A stretch of DNA of 64,000 bases from NCBI RefSeq assembly GCF_004363805.1, contig NZ_SNZP01000005.1, positions 1-64,000 on the forward strand. The letters run 5' to 3'. Shown here piece by piece: positions 1 through 9,181 of this stretch. Position numbers and translations under genes: made by a program. Positions within the stretch are counted from its first letter, which is position 1. Every line of letters starts with the position of its first letter. The DNA comes from Paludibacterium purpuratum (GTDB taxonomy: Bacteria > Pseudomonadota > Gammaproteobacteria > Burkholderiales > Chromobacteriaceae). The notes under the pieces are model-generated. The model worked only from the letters and a program-made list of their open reading frames with translations. It did no database searches and was not told the origin of the DNA.

Positions 1-123
1 CGAAGAAACCCGAAGGTTACTTTCTGTCTCTTGCAGTGCAAGTGTCGGCTCTTCCCGGCACTCACACCTATCGGTTGTTCTGTTTGTTAAAGAGCGGTGC
101 TGCGTTTGTTGCTGCAGCGGAGA
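1..123 (-). other. 5' leader of an rRNA operon (16S gene beyond the left edge)
   Basis: On the minus strand this stretch contains GCTCTTTAACA (positions 85-95), identical to the boxA antitermination core of bacterial rRNA leaders. It is followed by a conserved-looking leader running off the window at position 1. It lies directly downstream of the promoter at 130-158. The 16S gene is not visible and is inferred to begin outside the window. Confidence 0.75.
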
Positions 124-129
124 AGGCGA

Positions 130-158
130 ACTATACGCAAGGAAGAATGCGCCGTCAA
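130..158 (-). promoter_or_regulatory. rRNA operon promoter (sigma-70 type)
   Basis: Minus strand -35 TTGACG (153-158), 17-base spacer, -10 TATAGT (130-135). An A+T-rich tract (about 165-182) lies upstream like an UP element. The bases after the -10 are C+G-rich (TCGCCTTC), as in stringently controlled stable-RNA promoters. It fires leftwards into the boxA leader. Confidence 0.8.
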
Positions 159-256
159 GCACATCTTCAGAAAATATCTAGCGCCATGGGAAATAGTCTT
201 GTCGAATGCGCCGGCAGACCGCTACGCTTCGCTTGATATCACTATGGAGCATCGGT

Positions 257-889
257 TTGCACCCTACCTGGATCTTCGACCTCGACAACACACTACACAA
301 TGCCGATTTCGGCATTTTTCCCCACATCAATCGCAGCATGACGGATTACATCATGCGCCAGCTTGGGCTGGACGAATCCGCCGCGCAAGCCTTACGTCAC
401 CGCTACTACCAGCGCTACGGCGCCACCATGCACGGCATGCAACGACATCACGCCATCGATCCGGATCTATTTCTCAAAGAAACGCATCGCGTGGCGGAAT
501 TGATTCCGCTATTACAGTGGGATCGTCATGTCGGCACGTTGCTCGCGCGCTTGCCGGGCCGAAAAATCCTACTCTCCAACGGGCCACAAACTTACGTGGA
601 GCAAATCACCCGCAAAATGGGCATCGATCGATTGTTCGACGCACTATACGGCGTCGAGCGTGTCGGCTACCGCCCCAAACCGCACTCGCTCCCGTTCGTC
701 ACCGTATGCGCACGCGAACGACTGATCCCAGCACGTTGCATCATGGTGGAGGACAGCCTGGACAATCTGCGCACCGCCAAATCGCTCGGCATGCGCACCG
801 TCTGGATCACCCGGCAGCCGCGCCGCCCGGTCTACGTCGACCTGCGCATCGGATCGCTGCGCGATTTGCCGCGCGCAACTTGGCAATAA
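257..889 (+). CDS. HAD-family pyrimidine 5'-nucleotidase
   Basis: A soluble HAD hydrolase of about 210 residues, of the type annotated as pyrimidine 5'-nucleotidase (SDT1-like), which dephosphorylates nucleoside monophosphates. HAD motif I is WIFDLDNTLHNA at the N-terminus. Motif II is LLSNGP, the motif III lysine lies in RPKPHS, and motif IV is MVEDSLDNL. I chose a TTG start at 257: GGAG lies 7 bases upstream and translation then begins MHPTWIFDLDNT, the usual beginning of the family. An in-frame ATG at 206 would add 17 residues without a good ribosome binding site. The gene is divergent from the rRNA promoter. Substrate is inferred from the family only. Confidence 0.8.
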   Translation: MHPTWIFDLDNTLHNADFGIFPHINRSMTDYIMRQLGLDESAAQALRHRYYQRYGATMHGMQRHHAIDPDLFLKETHRVAELIPLLQWDRHVGTLLARLPGRKILLSNGPQTYVEQITRKMGIDRLFDALYGVERVGYRPKPHSLPFVTVCARERLIPARCIMVEDSLDNLRTAKSLGMRTVWITRQPRRPVYVDLRIGSLRDLPRATWQ

Positions 890-905
890 ACGCCAAGCAT
901 GAAAA

Positions 906-927
906 AAGGGCTGCCGAAGCAGCCCTT
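906..927 (-). terminator. Intrinsic terminator between nucleotidase and porin
   Basis: Perfect 9-bp stem AAGGGCTGC / GCAGCCCTT with a CGAA loop. On the minus strand it is followed by a run of T, so it mainly terminates the porin. Read on the plus strand it may also end the nucleotidase transcript. Confidence 0.8.
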
Positions 928-954
928 GTTCAGATCTAACCGATGGATATCGGA

Positions 955-2088
955 TTAGAAGCTGTGCGCGAAGGTCAGACCGAAGGTCTTCGCGGTCAGG
1001 TCCGAACCGGCTTGGTTTTGCTGAGCCAGGAAGGTACCCTTGCCGAAGTTGATGCGACCATACGACACGCCAGCGGTGGTGCGCTTGGACAGAGCATAGT
1101 CAACACCGACGATGTACTGGGTATAGCCCGAGTTGTCGATGGTGTTGCCGTCTTGCTTCAGGTTCCAGCCCTTGGCATAGGTAGCCTTCGGCGTGAACGC
1201 GCCGATGGTGTAGGCCACGGACAGAGCGGCTTGGCGAGCCTTCAACTTACCGGCAACCGGGTTCAGGCCATTGTAGGAAGCCTTGGTGCCATCGGTGCTG
1301 GCATCATTGGCCATGCCATCGATCCAGTCATAACCGGTCGATTGTTGATAAGCGGCACCGACAAACAGGTTGTTGGCACTGTAATCAACTTCGAAATAGT
1401 GACGGGTAGCAGCTTGGTTGCCGGTATCGCCGTTAGCAGCACCCAGCGCACCAGCCGGATTGCTTTCATGCTGATAGGCATAGTGACCAGAGACATCGCC
1501 GTAGGTGTAGTTCAAGCCCAGGCCGTAAACATCCGAAGCCTTATTGGAGCTGTTAGCCGCAGCGGTTTGCGTCTTGTTTTCGCCCATACCGTAGAACAGG
1601 CTACCTTGGAAACCAGCGAAGGTCGCGGAATCATAACGCAGAGCGTTCTTCAGGCGCTGCCCGCCATTGGTAAAGATGCCCAAACCATTGGCACCACTAG
1701 TTTGAGAGGTACCGTAGTTGCTGTTGTATTGCCATTGGTCAACGGCAGCCAGATCGTTTTGGGTGTTGTTGATGTAACCCATGCGGATCACACCCAGGTT
1801 GCCGCCATCCAGACCTACGAAGGTTTGACGCGAACCCAGCGTACCGCCAGAAGAACCATCCATGTACAGACGGTTTTCAACTTGCCATACGGTCTTCAGG
1901 CCGTTACCCAGGTCTTCGGTACCCTTGAAACCAACGATCGAGGTGTTGTCGTCAACGCGGTTTTGGCTAGCTTGGTTGGAGACGGTGTCGTGCTGCACGG
2001 AACCCTTCAGGGCACCGTAGAGGGTCACGTCAGCCATAGCTGCAACCGGCAAAGCAGCCAGTGCGACAGCGATCAGCTTTTTGTTCAT
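955..2088 (-). CDS. Gram-negative general porin
   Basis: A 377-residue outer-membrane beta-barrel porin of the betaproteobacterial and neisserial trimeric type, allowing diffusion of small hydrophilic solutes. It has a signal peptide (MKK-like MNKKLIAVALAALPVAAMA) followed by DVTLYGALKGS, the usual first strand. The barrel shows alternating aromatic and glycine-rich strands, and the protein ends in Phe (FGLTFAHSF), the BAM recognition signature. AAAGGAATG lies just upstream of the ATG. The gene is monocistronic, with its own promoter (2184-2212) and terminator (906-927). Pore selectivity cannot be read from the sequence. Confidence 0.92.
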   Translation of the reverse strand: MNKKLIAVALAALPVAAMADVTLYGALKGSVQHDTVSNQASQNRVDDNTSIVGFKGTEDLGNGLKTVWQVENRLYMDGSSGGTLGSRQTFVGLDGGNLGVIRMGYINNTQNDLAAVDQWQYNSNYGTSQTSGANGLGIFTNGGQRLKNALRYDSATFAGFQGSLFYGMGENKTQTAAANSSNKASDVYGLGLNYTYGDVSGHYAYQHESNPAGALGAANGDTGNQAATRHYFEVDYSANNLFVGAAYQQSTGYDWIDGMANDASTDGTKASYNGLNPVAGKLKARQAALSVAYTIGAFTPKATYAKGWNLKQDGNTIDNSGYTQYIVGVDYALSKRTTAGVSYGRINFGKGTFLAQQNQAGSDLTAKTFGLTFAHSF

Positions 2089-2183
2089 CGCTCATTCCTT
2101 TCGAAGTCAGTTAAATTTGTCCGTAACGATGATCTGTCCGAACATTTTGTCACCACCGTTACACTTCGGTGGTTTGTGAGCGG

Positions 2184-2212
2184 AATATAAAGCGCCCGTT
2201 GCTAAAATACAA
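2184..2212 (-). promoter_or_regulatory. Probable porin promoter
   Basis: Minus strand TTGTAT (2207-2212), 17 bases, TATATT (2184-2189). This would give a 5' UTR of roughly 90 bases. The -10 is strong (5/6) and the -35 weak (3/6). Confidence 0.5.
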
Positions 2213-2304
2213 AATAGACATGGGCGACATGACCTTGCCGCAAGATAAAATCGCAACAAAAGCATGTAACACGTTGATTTTAATGAATTTTGCAGAAATC
2301 ATCG

Positions 2305-2363
2305 TTTGTTGCCAATTAACAACAAAATAGCCACACCGACGATATAGTGTTGTAAAAACAACA
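2305..2363. promoter_or_regulatory. Two A+T-rich dyads upstream of the porin
   Basis: TTTGTT-N10-AACAAA (2305-2326) and TGTTGT-AAAA-ACAACA (2348-2363) share a TTGTT/AACAA core. They lie about 100-180 bases upstream of the probable porin promoter, in the 316-base gap 2089-2404 that holds no gene. They could be operator sites of an unknown regulator. Chance dyads in A+T-rich DNA are also possible. Confidence 0.3.
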
Positions 2364-2404
2364 ACAGCCCCATCGCCGGCAGCAACGTTTCCTGGGCAAA
2401 AATA

Positions 2405-2439
2405 AAGGAGCGAGCCGCATGTCATGCAGCCCACTCCTT
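2405..2439 (-). terminator. Terminator of the ComEA-like gene
   Basis: On the minus strand AAGGAG...CTCCTT closes a stem of about 14 pairs including G-U pairs, with a loop of about 7 bases. TTTATTTTT follows. It lies just downstream of the ComEA-like gene. Confidence 0.75.
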
Positions 2440-2462
2440 ATATTAATATATATATCAAACAG

Positions 2463-2735
2463 TCATCGACGCGATTCGACGACGGTCGGCCCGGAAACGA
2501 TCAGATCCGCCTCTAGCTTGCGCACGGTTTTCTCGCCAAAGCCGGGCACCCTGCGCAGATCCTGCGCTGTCGCGAACGGACCGCGTTGCTCACGATATTG
2601 GATGATGGCGCGCGCCTTGGCCGGACCGACACCCTTGAGCGTCTCCAATTCCTGCTGACTGGCGGTATTGATATTGACGGCCGCCAGGGCGGCGGCCGAC
2701 ATGAACATCAGAAACACGGTAAGAAAAGGCTTCAT
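2463..2735 (-). CDS. ComEA-like helix-hairpin-helix DNA-binding protein
   Basis: A small exported protein of 90 residues: a signal peptide of about 18 residues (MKPFLTVFLMFMSAAALAA), then VNINTASQQELETLKGVG and RVPGFGEKT, the two helix-hairpin-helix repeats of the ComEA C-terminal domain. ComEA proteins bind incoming double-stranded DNA in the periplasm during natural transformation. Many betaproteobacteria encode such short ComEA forms. I chose the ATG at 2735 because GAAGGAG lies 7 bases upstream; longer in-frame readings overlap the CcsA-like gene. It is probably co-transcribed with the gene at 2774-3595. A role in competence is inferred, not shown. Confidence 0.82.
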   Translation of the reverse strand: MKPFLTVFLMFMSAAALAAVNINTASQQELETLKGVGPAKARAIIQYREQRGPFATAQDLRRVPGFGEKTVRKLEADLIVSGPTVVESRR

Positions 2736-2773
2736 GGCCAGCTCCTTCGCTTGAGGGCGGCCAGTCGACGCGG

Positions 2774-3595
2774 CTAGCCGCGGTGGAGAATCAACTCGAG
2801 AACAACCTTGCTGCCGATGTATGCCAACAGCAACGCGACGAACCCGGCCAAGGTCCAGCGAATCGCCACGCGACCGCGCCAACCGTAGCGCTGGCGGCCA
2901 AGCAGCAACGCGCCGAACATCAACCAGGAAATTACACCGAAGACTGTCTTGTGAGTAAACGCCGCCGGACGGCCAAGCACCTCTTCGGAAAACACCACGC
3001 CGCTGATCAGCGTGGCGGTCAGCAGCACAAACCCAACCGACAGCACCTGGAACATCATGCGTTCCAGCGACAAGAGCGGCGGCAACTGACTGAGCAACCG
3101 GGTAGCGCGGCGCGCATGTAGCGCACGTTCGAGCCACAGCATCAAAATGGCCAGCATGGCGCCGATGGCAAACAGGCTATAGGCCAGCATCGACACTAAA
3201 ATGTGTAAGGCGAACGCAGGATTGAACAAGTCGTGCACGGCATGACTGCCCGGGAACAGCAAGGCAAAAGCCAGCGTCAGGCAGGCAAGCGGCATCATGA
3301 ACAGCTGCAACCCCTCGACCCGGTAGAAGAATCCGCATGTCCAATAGATGGTCAACATCAGCCACACCACGGCGGCGAGCGCATGCCCGACCCCCAGCGC
3401 CACCAACTGGCCTTGCAGCATCGGACCGAACACCGCCACGGCATGCATCAGCAGCATAAGACCCAGCAGCGTATGCTCGGCACGTGCATTACGCGCAAAT
3501 CGGGCATGGCCTTTCCAGTGGCCGATGAAATGCCAGGACAGGGCGGCGTAGGCCATGATCAGGGTCAGGCTGAGTGCGGGCAGAAAACCGGTCAT
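2774..3595 (-). CDS. CcsA/YpjD-like inner-membrane cytochrome c assembly protein
   Basis: A 273-residue integral membrane protein with about eight hydrophobic segments, of the HemX/CcsA-related group (YpjD in E. coli). Members resemble the haem-handling protein CcsA. Histidines in membrane segments (for example LLMHAVAVF, FALHILVSM and FTHKTVFG) and tryptophan-rich stretches fit that family. It is divergent from ffh, the same neighbourhood as ypjD-ffh in enterobacteria. No tryptophan-rich WWD motif of true CcsA is evident, so a direct haem-ligation role is uncertain. Confidence 0.75.
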   Translation of the reverse strand: MTGFLPALSLTLIMAYAALSWHFIGHWKGHARFARNARAEHTLLGLMLLMHAVAVFGPMLQGQLVALGVGHALAAVVWLMLTIYWTCGFFYRVEGLQLFMMPLACLTLAFALLFPGSHAVHDLFNPAFALHILVSMLAYSLFAIGAMLAILMLWLERALHARRATRLLSQLPPLLSLERMMFQVLSVGFVLLTATLISGVVFSEEVLGRPAAFTHKTVFGVISWLMFGALLLGRQRYGWRGRVAIRWTLAGFVALLLAYIGSKVVLELILHRG

Positions 3596-3616
3596 CGTTG
3601 TAATTTCGTCGGCGGC

Positions 3617-3646
3617 CGGACACGGGGTGGGCCGCTAGTGTAAAAT
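3617..3646 (+). promoter_or_regulatory. Probable ffh promoter
   Basis: CGGACA (3617-3622), 18 bases, TAAAAT (3641-3646), about 50 bases before the ffh start in the divergent gap with the CcsA-like gene. Confidence 0.4.
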
Positions 3647-3703
3647 GGACTGTTTGAGAGTCTACACCAAGCCGCCCTCCGTTGGCAGACACAAGGAAGT
3701 ACC

Positions 3704-5056
3704 ATGCTCGACAACCTTTCCAATCGCCTCTCCGGCGTCGTCAAGAGTTTGCGCGGTCAGGCGCGATTGTCGGAAACCAATATCACCGACGCCCTGCGCG
3801 AGGTGCGCATGGCGTTGCTGGAAGCCGACGTGGCGCTTCCGGTCGTCAAGACATTCATCGCCGAGGTCAAGCAACGCGCTCTCGGCCAGGAGGTTATCGG
3901 TAGCCTGACGCCGGGCCAGGCGTTGATAGGCGTGGTCAACGAAGAACTGACCCGCCTGATGGGCGAGCACAACGATGCGCTCAACCTGGCGGCCGTCCCC
4001 CCGGCCATTATTTTGATGGCCGGCCTGCAGGGTGCAGGCAAAACCACGACCGTCGGCAAGCTGGCCAAGCTGTTAAAAGAGACGCAGAAGAAAAAGGTTC
4101 TGGTGGTCTCGGCCGACGTCTACCGCCCCGCAGCCATCGAGCAGCTCAAGATGCTGGCGGAACAGGTCGGCGTCGAGTGGTTCCCGTCCGACGCCAGCCA
4201 ACAACCGGATGCCATCGCCCGCGCCGCGGTCGATTACGCCAAGCGCCACTATTTCGATGTTTTGATGGTCGACACCGCCGGCCGGCTGGCCATCGACGAA
4301 GCGATGATGCAGGAGATCAAAACCCTGCACGCCACGCTCAACCCGATCGAAACGCTGTTCGTCGTCGACGCCATGCAAGGCCAGGACGCCGTGCATACCG
4401 CCCAGGCGTTCAACGAAGCCCTACCGCTGACCGGCGTCATTCTCACCAAGATGGATGGCGATGCGCGCGGCGGTGCCGCTCTGTCGGTGCGACACATCAC
4501 CGGCAAGCCGATTAAGTTCATCGGCGTCGGAGAAAAAACCACCGGTATCGAGCCATTCCATCCCGAGCGGATGGCTAGCCGCATCCTCGGCATGGGCGAC
4601 GTGCTGTCGCTGATCGAGGACGTGCAAAAAGGCATCGACCAGGAAGAGGCCGCCCGCGTAGCCAAGAAGCTCAAAAGCGGCAAAGGTTTCGACCTGGAGG
4701 ACTTCAAGGCCCAAATGCAGCAAATGAAGAAAATGGGCGGCATGAGTAACTTGATGGAGAAGATGCCGGGACAGATCGGCCAGATGGCCAAGGGCATCCA
4801 AGGCGCAGAGGCGGAGAAGAGCATGGCGCGCATCGAAGCCATCATCAACTCCATGACCCCGCTGGAACGTCGAAAGCCGGAAGTCATCAAGGCAAGCCGC
4901 AAGCGTCGCATCGCCGCGGGCTCCGGCACTTCGGTTCAGGAAGTCAATCGCCTGCTCAACCAGTTCGAGCAGACGCAAAAACTCATGAAGCAGTTCTCCA
5001 AGGGCGGCTTGATGAAGATGATGCGCGGCATGAAGGGCATGATGCCCGGCATGTAA
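3704..5056 (+). CDS. ffh: Signal recognition particle GTPase Ffh
   Basis: Ffh binds 4.5S RNA and signal sequences of nascent inner-membrane proteins and docks them to FtsY. The 450-residue length is typical. An N-terminal helical bundle (about 1-90) precedes the GTPase domain with G1 GLQGAGKT at residues 107-114, DTAGR, TKMDGDARGG and the GVGEK region. A methionine-rich M domain (about 325-450) carries the RNA-binding helices (MTPLERRKPEVI, SRKRRIAAGSGT) and a very Met-rich tail. The 4.5S RNA gene is not in this window. purB follows in the same direction after about 60 bases. Confidence 0.97.
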   Translation: MLDNLSNRLSGVVKSLRGQARLSETNITDALREVRMALLEADVALPVVKTFIAEVKQRALGQEVIGSLTPGQALIGVVNEELTRLMGEHNDALNLAAVPPAIILMAGLQGAGKTTTVGKLAKLLKETQKKKVLVVSADVYRPAAIEQLKMLAEQVGVEWFPSDASQQPDAIARAAVDYAKRHYFDVLMVDTAGRLAIDEAMMQEIKTLHATLNPIETLFVVDAMQGQDAVHTAQAFNEALPLTGVILTKMDGDARGGAALSVRHITGKPIKFIGVGEKTTGIEPFHPERMASRILGMGDVLSLIEDVQKGIDQEEAARVAKKLKSGKGFDLEDFKAQMQQMKKMGGMSNLMEKMPGQIGQMAKGIQGAEAEKSMARIEAIINSMTPLERRKPEVIKASRKRRIAAGSGTSVQEVNRLLNQFEQTQKLMKQFSKGGLMKMMRGMKGMMPGM

Positions 5057-5094
5057 GCCATCGAAATACCCGGGCGCCACGCGCCCCGATTTGA

Positions 5095-6486
<1,392 letters not shown>

Positions 6487-6506
6487 GCAACGGGGCACTC
6501 ACCATC

Positions 6507-6531
6507 AAAAGGGACGGAGACGTCCCTTTTT
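6507..6531 (+). terminator. purB terminator
   Basis: Stem AAAAGGGACG / CGTCCCTTTT with a GAGA tetraloop, followed by T. Confidence 0.85.
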
Positions 6532-6549
6532 GCATGTCGGCGTCCCCAT

Positions 6550-6579
6550 AAAAAGAAAAGCCATGCCGCCTGGCATGGC
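6550..6579 (-). terminator. Terminator downstream of the initiator tRNA
   Basis: Minus strand GCCATGCC / GGCATGGC (6560-6579), 8-bp stem with a 4-base loop, followed by TTTTCTTTTT. It is convergent with the purB terminator. Confidence 0.7.
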
Positions 6580-6650
6580 CAAAAACATGACTCTAAGGAA
6601 CGCGCTCAACCAGCTGAAGATGAACGCGAGCTAACGCGGCACAAGCAAAC

Positions 6651-6682
6651 AGCCAGAGCCACTATTTAAAATGGCTCTGGCT
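6651..6682 (-). other. Perfect hairpin just 3' of tRNA-fMet
   Basis: AGCCAGAGCCA / TGGCTCTGGCT, an 11-bp perfect stem with a 10-base A+T-rich loop, 8 bases beyond the tRNA 3' end. There is no long T run, so it is more likely a processing or pause hairpin than the main terminator. Confidence 0.5.
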
Positions 6683-6690
6683 AGAATTCT

Positions 6691-6767
<77 letters not shown>

Positions 6768-6783
6768 TCCGTTAGAGAGACGC

Positions 6784-6812
6784 ATATTAGCGCGATCTTT
6801 TGATCATGTCAA
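6784..6812 (-). promoter_or_regulatory. tRNA-fMet promoter
   Basis: Minus strand consensus TTGACA (6807-6812), 17 bases, TAATAT (6784-6789), about 17 bases before the mature tRNA. It lies just outside the 3' end of uppP. Confidence 0.75.
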
Positions 6813-6817
6813 CAAAT

Positions 6818-7639
6818 TCAGTTCGACCAAACCACCCAGCCGTAATGCCAACTCGCCAGGATCGCCAAACCAAAGACGATGCGATACCAAGCAAAGACAT
6901 TGAACGAATGGTGCGAAACATAGCGAATCAGGCCACGCACCGCCAGCAAGGCACTGAAGAAGGCCGCGACGAAGCCGATGGCAAAAACCGGCAGGTCCGC
7001 CAGCGAGAACAGTTTGTAATGCTTATAGACGTCGTAGAGCGTCGCGGCGAACATGGTCGGCACCGCCAGGAAGAAGGAGAACTCCGTCGCCACCCGTCGC
7101 TCCAGCCCAAACAACATGCCACCAATGATGGTGGCACCGGAACGCGAAGTGCCGGGCACCAATGCCAACACTTGCGCCAACCCGACCTTCAGGGCATCTT
7201 TCCAGCCCATGCTGTCCACCGAGCGCACTCTGATCGTCCGTGGGCGGCGCTCGACCCAGAGAATCACCAGGCCCCCTAACACCAGGGCCACCGCAACACT
7301 CGGGGCATTGAACAGCCACTGCTTAATCCCTTTTGCCGCCACAAGCCCGACGATGGCGGCCGGCAGGAACGCCAAGAATAGGTGGCCCGCAAAGCGCTGC
7401 TGCTCGCGCTGAACCAACATGCCACGTGCCAGATCGGCAAAGCGCTGACGATAGACCCATAGCACAGCCAGGATTGCGCCCAACTGTATCACCACTTCAA
7501 ACACCTTCGCCGTGGCACCATCGAATCCGATCAGATCCGCGGCGACGATCAGATGCCCGGTGCTGGAAATTGGGAAAAACTCAGTCACTCCTTCAACCAC
7601 ACCAAGCAAGAAGGCCTTACCTAGCAGCAATGCGTCCAT
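6818..7639 (-). CDS. uppP: Undecaprenyl-diphosphatase UppP/BacA
   Basis: An integral membrane phosphatase that recycles undecaprenyl pyrophosphate to the monophosphate carrier used for peptidoglycan and surface glycans. Loss commonly gives bacitracin sensitivity. The diagnostic motifs EGVTEFFPISSTGH near the N-terminus and PGTSRSGAT in the middle are both present, with about eight membrane segments in 273 residues. I chose ATG at 7639 (MDALLLGK) because GGGGGAG precedes it; a longer in-frame start at 7669 would lie inside the dsbA terminator hairpin. It shares carrier supply with the glycan operon at 25.6-39 kb, but is not linked to it. Confidence 0.94.
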   Translation of the reverse strand: MDALLLGKAFLLGVVEGVTEFFPISSTGHLIVAADLIGFDGATAKVFEVVIQLGAILAVLWVYRQRFADLARGMLVQREQQRFAGHLFLAFLPAAIVGLVAAKGIKQWLFNAPSVAVALVLGGLVILWVERRPRTIRVRSVDSMGWKDALKVGLAQVLALVPGTSRSGATIIGGMLFGLERRVATEFSFFLAVPTMFAATLYDVYKHYKLFSLADLPVFAIGFVAAFFSALLAVRGLIRYVSHHSFNVFAWYRIVFGLAILASWHYGWVVWSN

Positions 7640-7650
7640 GCGCTCCCCCA

Positions 7651-7678
7651 AAAAAGAATCGGGCGCCATATAGCGCCC
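7651..7678 (-). terminator. dsbA terminator
   Basis: Minus strand GGGCGC / GCGCCC stem (7661-7678) with a 6-base loop, followed by GATTCTTTTTT. Confidence 0.65.
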
Positions 7679-7700
7679 GCCAAAGATGAATTCGATTGAC

Positions 7701-8321
7701 TTACTTCAGCTTGCCGCCATGTACCACCGCCACCATTTCGCTCAGATGTTGCAGCAGTAGATCCGGCTTGACCGGCTGCAGGGCGAACTTGCCGTTAATG
7801 ACCAGTGTCGGCGTGCCCTGGATAGCATAATCGCGCGTCATCCGCTGAGCACTCGACGCCTGGGAGCTGATGCCGAAAGACTTGTAGGTTTGCATAAAGC
7901 GATTGACGTCGATACCGGGTTGGCTCTTGAGCCAGGCCGTCAATTGGCTCTCGTCACCCAAATTGATGCGCTTATCCACCATAGCGACGAACGCCGGATG
8001 ATGCAGCTTTTCGGTCAGGTTCAGCGCATTCATGGTGGCAAACAACTTGGCGAACGGGACGAACTGTGGTCCCCATACGATTTGTACCCGCTTGAAATCG
8101 ACGTAGGCAGGCTTGTTCTTGACCCACTGGCTCAGGGCGACATCCAGGTCATAACAATGGATGCAGGTGTACGAGAAGAACTCGATGACTTCCACCTTCT
8201 TGGCATTGGCCACCGGCTGGGGCGTCGCCAGCCTGGTGTAATCCTTGCCATCACCTTCCACCAGCGCCGCATGGGCGAAACCGGCGACCGTCAACAGTAC
8301 AGCAAATAGCCACTTCTTCAT
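7701..8321 (-). CDS. dsbA: Periplasmic thiol:disulfide interchange protein DsbA
   Basis: Introduces disulfide bonds into exported proteins and is re-oxidised by DsbB. It has a signal peptide MKKWLFAVLLTVAGFAHA, then a thioredoxin fold with the active site FFSYTCIHCYDLD (Cys53 and Cys56 of the precursor). The cis-proline loop is GTPTLVINGKF. The dipeptide between the cysteines is Ile-His rather than the E. coli Pro-His, close to the Val-His of neisserial DsbAs. The His is retained, so it should remain strongly oxidising. Length 206 fits. Lies downstream of the SPOR gene in the same direction. Confidence 0.92.
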   Translation of the reverse strand: MKKWLFAVLLTVAGFAHAALVEGDGKDYTRLATPQPVANAKKVEVIEFFSYTCIHCYDLDVALSQWVKNKPAYVDFKRVQIVWGPQFVPFAKLFATMNALNLTEKLHHPAFVAMVDKRINLGDESQLTAWLKSQPGIDVNRFMQTYKSFGISSQASSAQRMTRDYAIQGTPTLVINGKFALQPVKPDLLLQHLSEMVAVVHGGKLK

Positions 8322-8386
8322 GCTTTCTCCTGAAACCGGGTTATCACGTGCGGATAGCGCCGGCCCCCGGCCGGCGCCAGTTCTCG

Positions 8387-9124
8387 TCAGTTGGCCGGGC
8401 GCGCGCCCAGCTCAATGCCATTTTGCTTGAGCAGGCTGCGAATGCGGTCTGCATCGGCTTGGGTCGCGAACGGGCCGACGCGCACGCGATGGACAATACC
8501 CTTGCCCGGCACGTCCGCCGACTGGATCGTCGCCTCAACGCCGATCAAGGCCAGCTTGGCCTTGAGGTTGTCGGCATCGTCCTGATTCTGGAAGGCCCCG
8601 AGCTGCAGGTAAGGCTTCTTGATGCCATTGTCGGCGTGCGCTCCGGCAGGCGCATTACCGTCCGCCGTCACCGCCTCGACCTGTCCCGGCAGTATCTTAT
8701 AGAAGTCGAAGCGCTGTCCGCTCTTATCCTTGCCATTGGCCGATGCCGCCGGCTTGGCAGGCGTCGTTGCCGACGGCGCCGCGGCGGATGGCGCCGGTTG
8801 CGAGGCGGCCTGCTGCCGAGCCGGTTGTGCCGGGGGTGCCTCGACAGGGCCATCGGCACTACTGGCATCGTTGAGGGTAATGCCCGGGGAAAGAATCTGC
8901 GTCGGCGTGGACGAAGCCGTGCCGCTCGCCGTGCGTTCCAGTTTCTGCAAATTAGTAAACGGCGTGCCGGCCTTGCTGAAATACATGACGACGCCAACGA
9001 CGGCTGCCACACCGACAATCAGGCCGATGATGACCCCCATCATGACGCCGCCTCCGCCGCTCTGTTTGCGAGAGGCGCTGGCGCGTGCCGGCCGGGAAGA
9101 ATTCTTCAAATCGCGATGACCCAT
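8387..9124 (-). CDS. SPOR-domain (FtsN-like) membrane protein
   Basis: A bitopic inner-membrane protein of 245 residues. It has a short cytoplasmic basic N-terminus (about 1-25), one membrane segment (about 27-47, VMMGVIIGLIVGVAAVVGVV) and a long low-complexity Ala/Pro/Ser linker. A C-terminal SPOR domain (about 165-245) begins YLQLGAFQNQDDADNLKAKL. SPOR domains bind denuded septal glycan, so a role in division like FtsN is likely. The SPOR-then-dsbA order is common in betaproteobacteria, where argS usually precedes; here comM is upstream. The ribosome binding site is weak. Confidence 0.85.
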   Translation of the reverse strand: MGHRDLKNSSRPARASASRKQSGGGGVMMGVIIGLIVGVAAVVGVVMYFSKAGTPFTNLQKLERTASGTASSTPTQILSPGITLNDASSADGPVEAPPAQPARQQAASQPAPSAAAPSATTPAKPAASANGKDKSGQRFDFYKILPGQVEAVTADGNAPAGAHADNGIKKPYLQLGAFQNQDDADNLKAKLALIGVEATIQSADVPGKGIVHRVRVGPFATQADADRIRSLLKQNGIELGARPAN

Positions 9125-9181
9125 CTAAAGACATACCAGGTTGATTGACCCAGGCATTATCCAACGTAACGCCCGTATGGA

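Noticed and set aside
97..939. 280-codon plus-strand frame over the nucleotidase
   Set aside because: Overlaps the real HAD gene in another frame and begins in the rRNA leader; arginine-rich and without motifs.
943..2190. 415-codon plus-strand frame opposite the porin
   Set aside because: Shadow of the porin. The porin has a signal peptide, a C-terminal Phe and a ribosome binding site; this frame has none.
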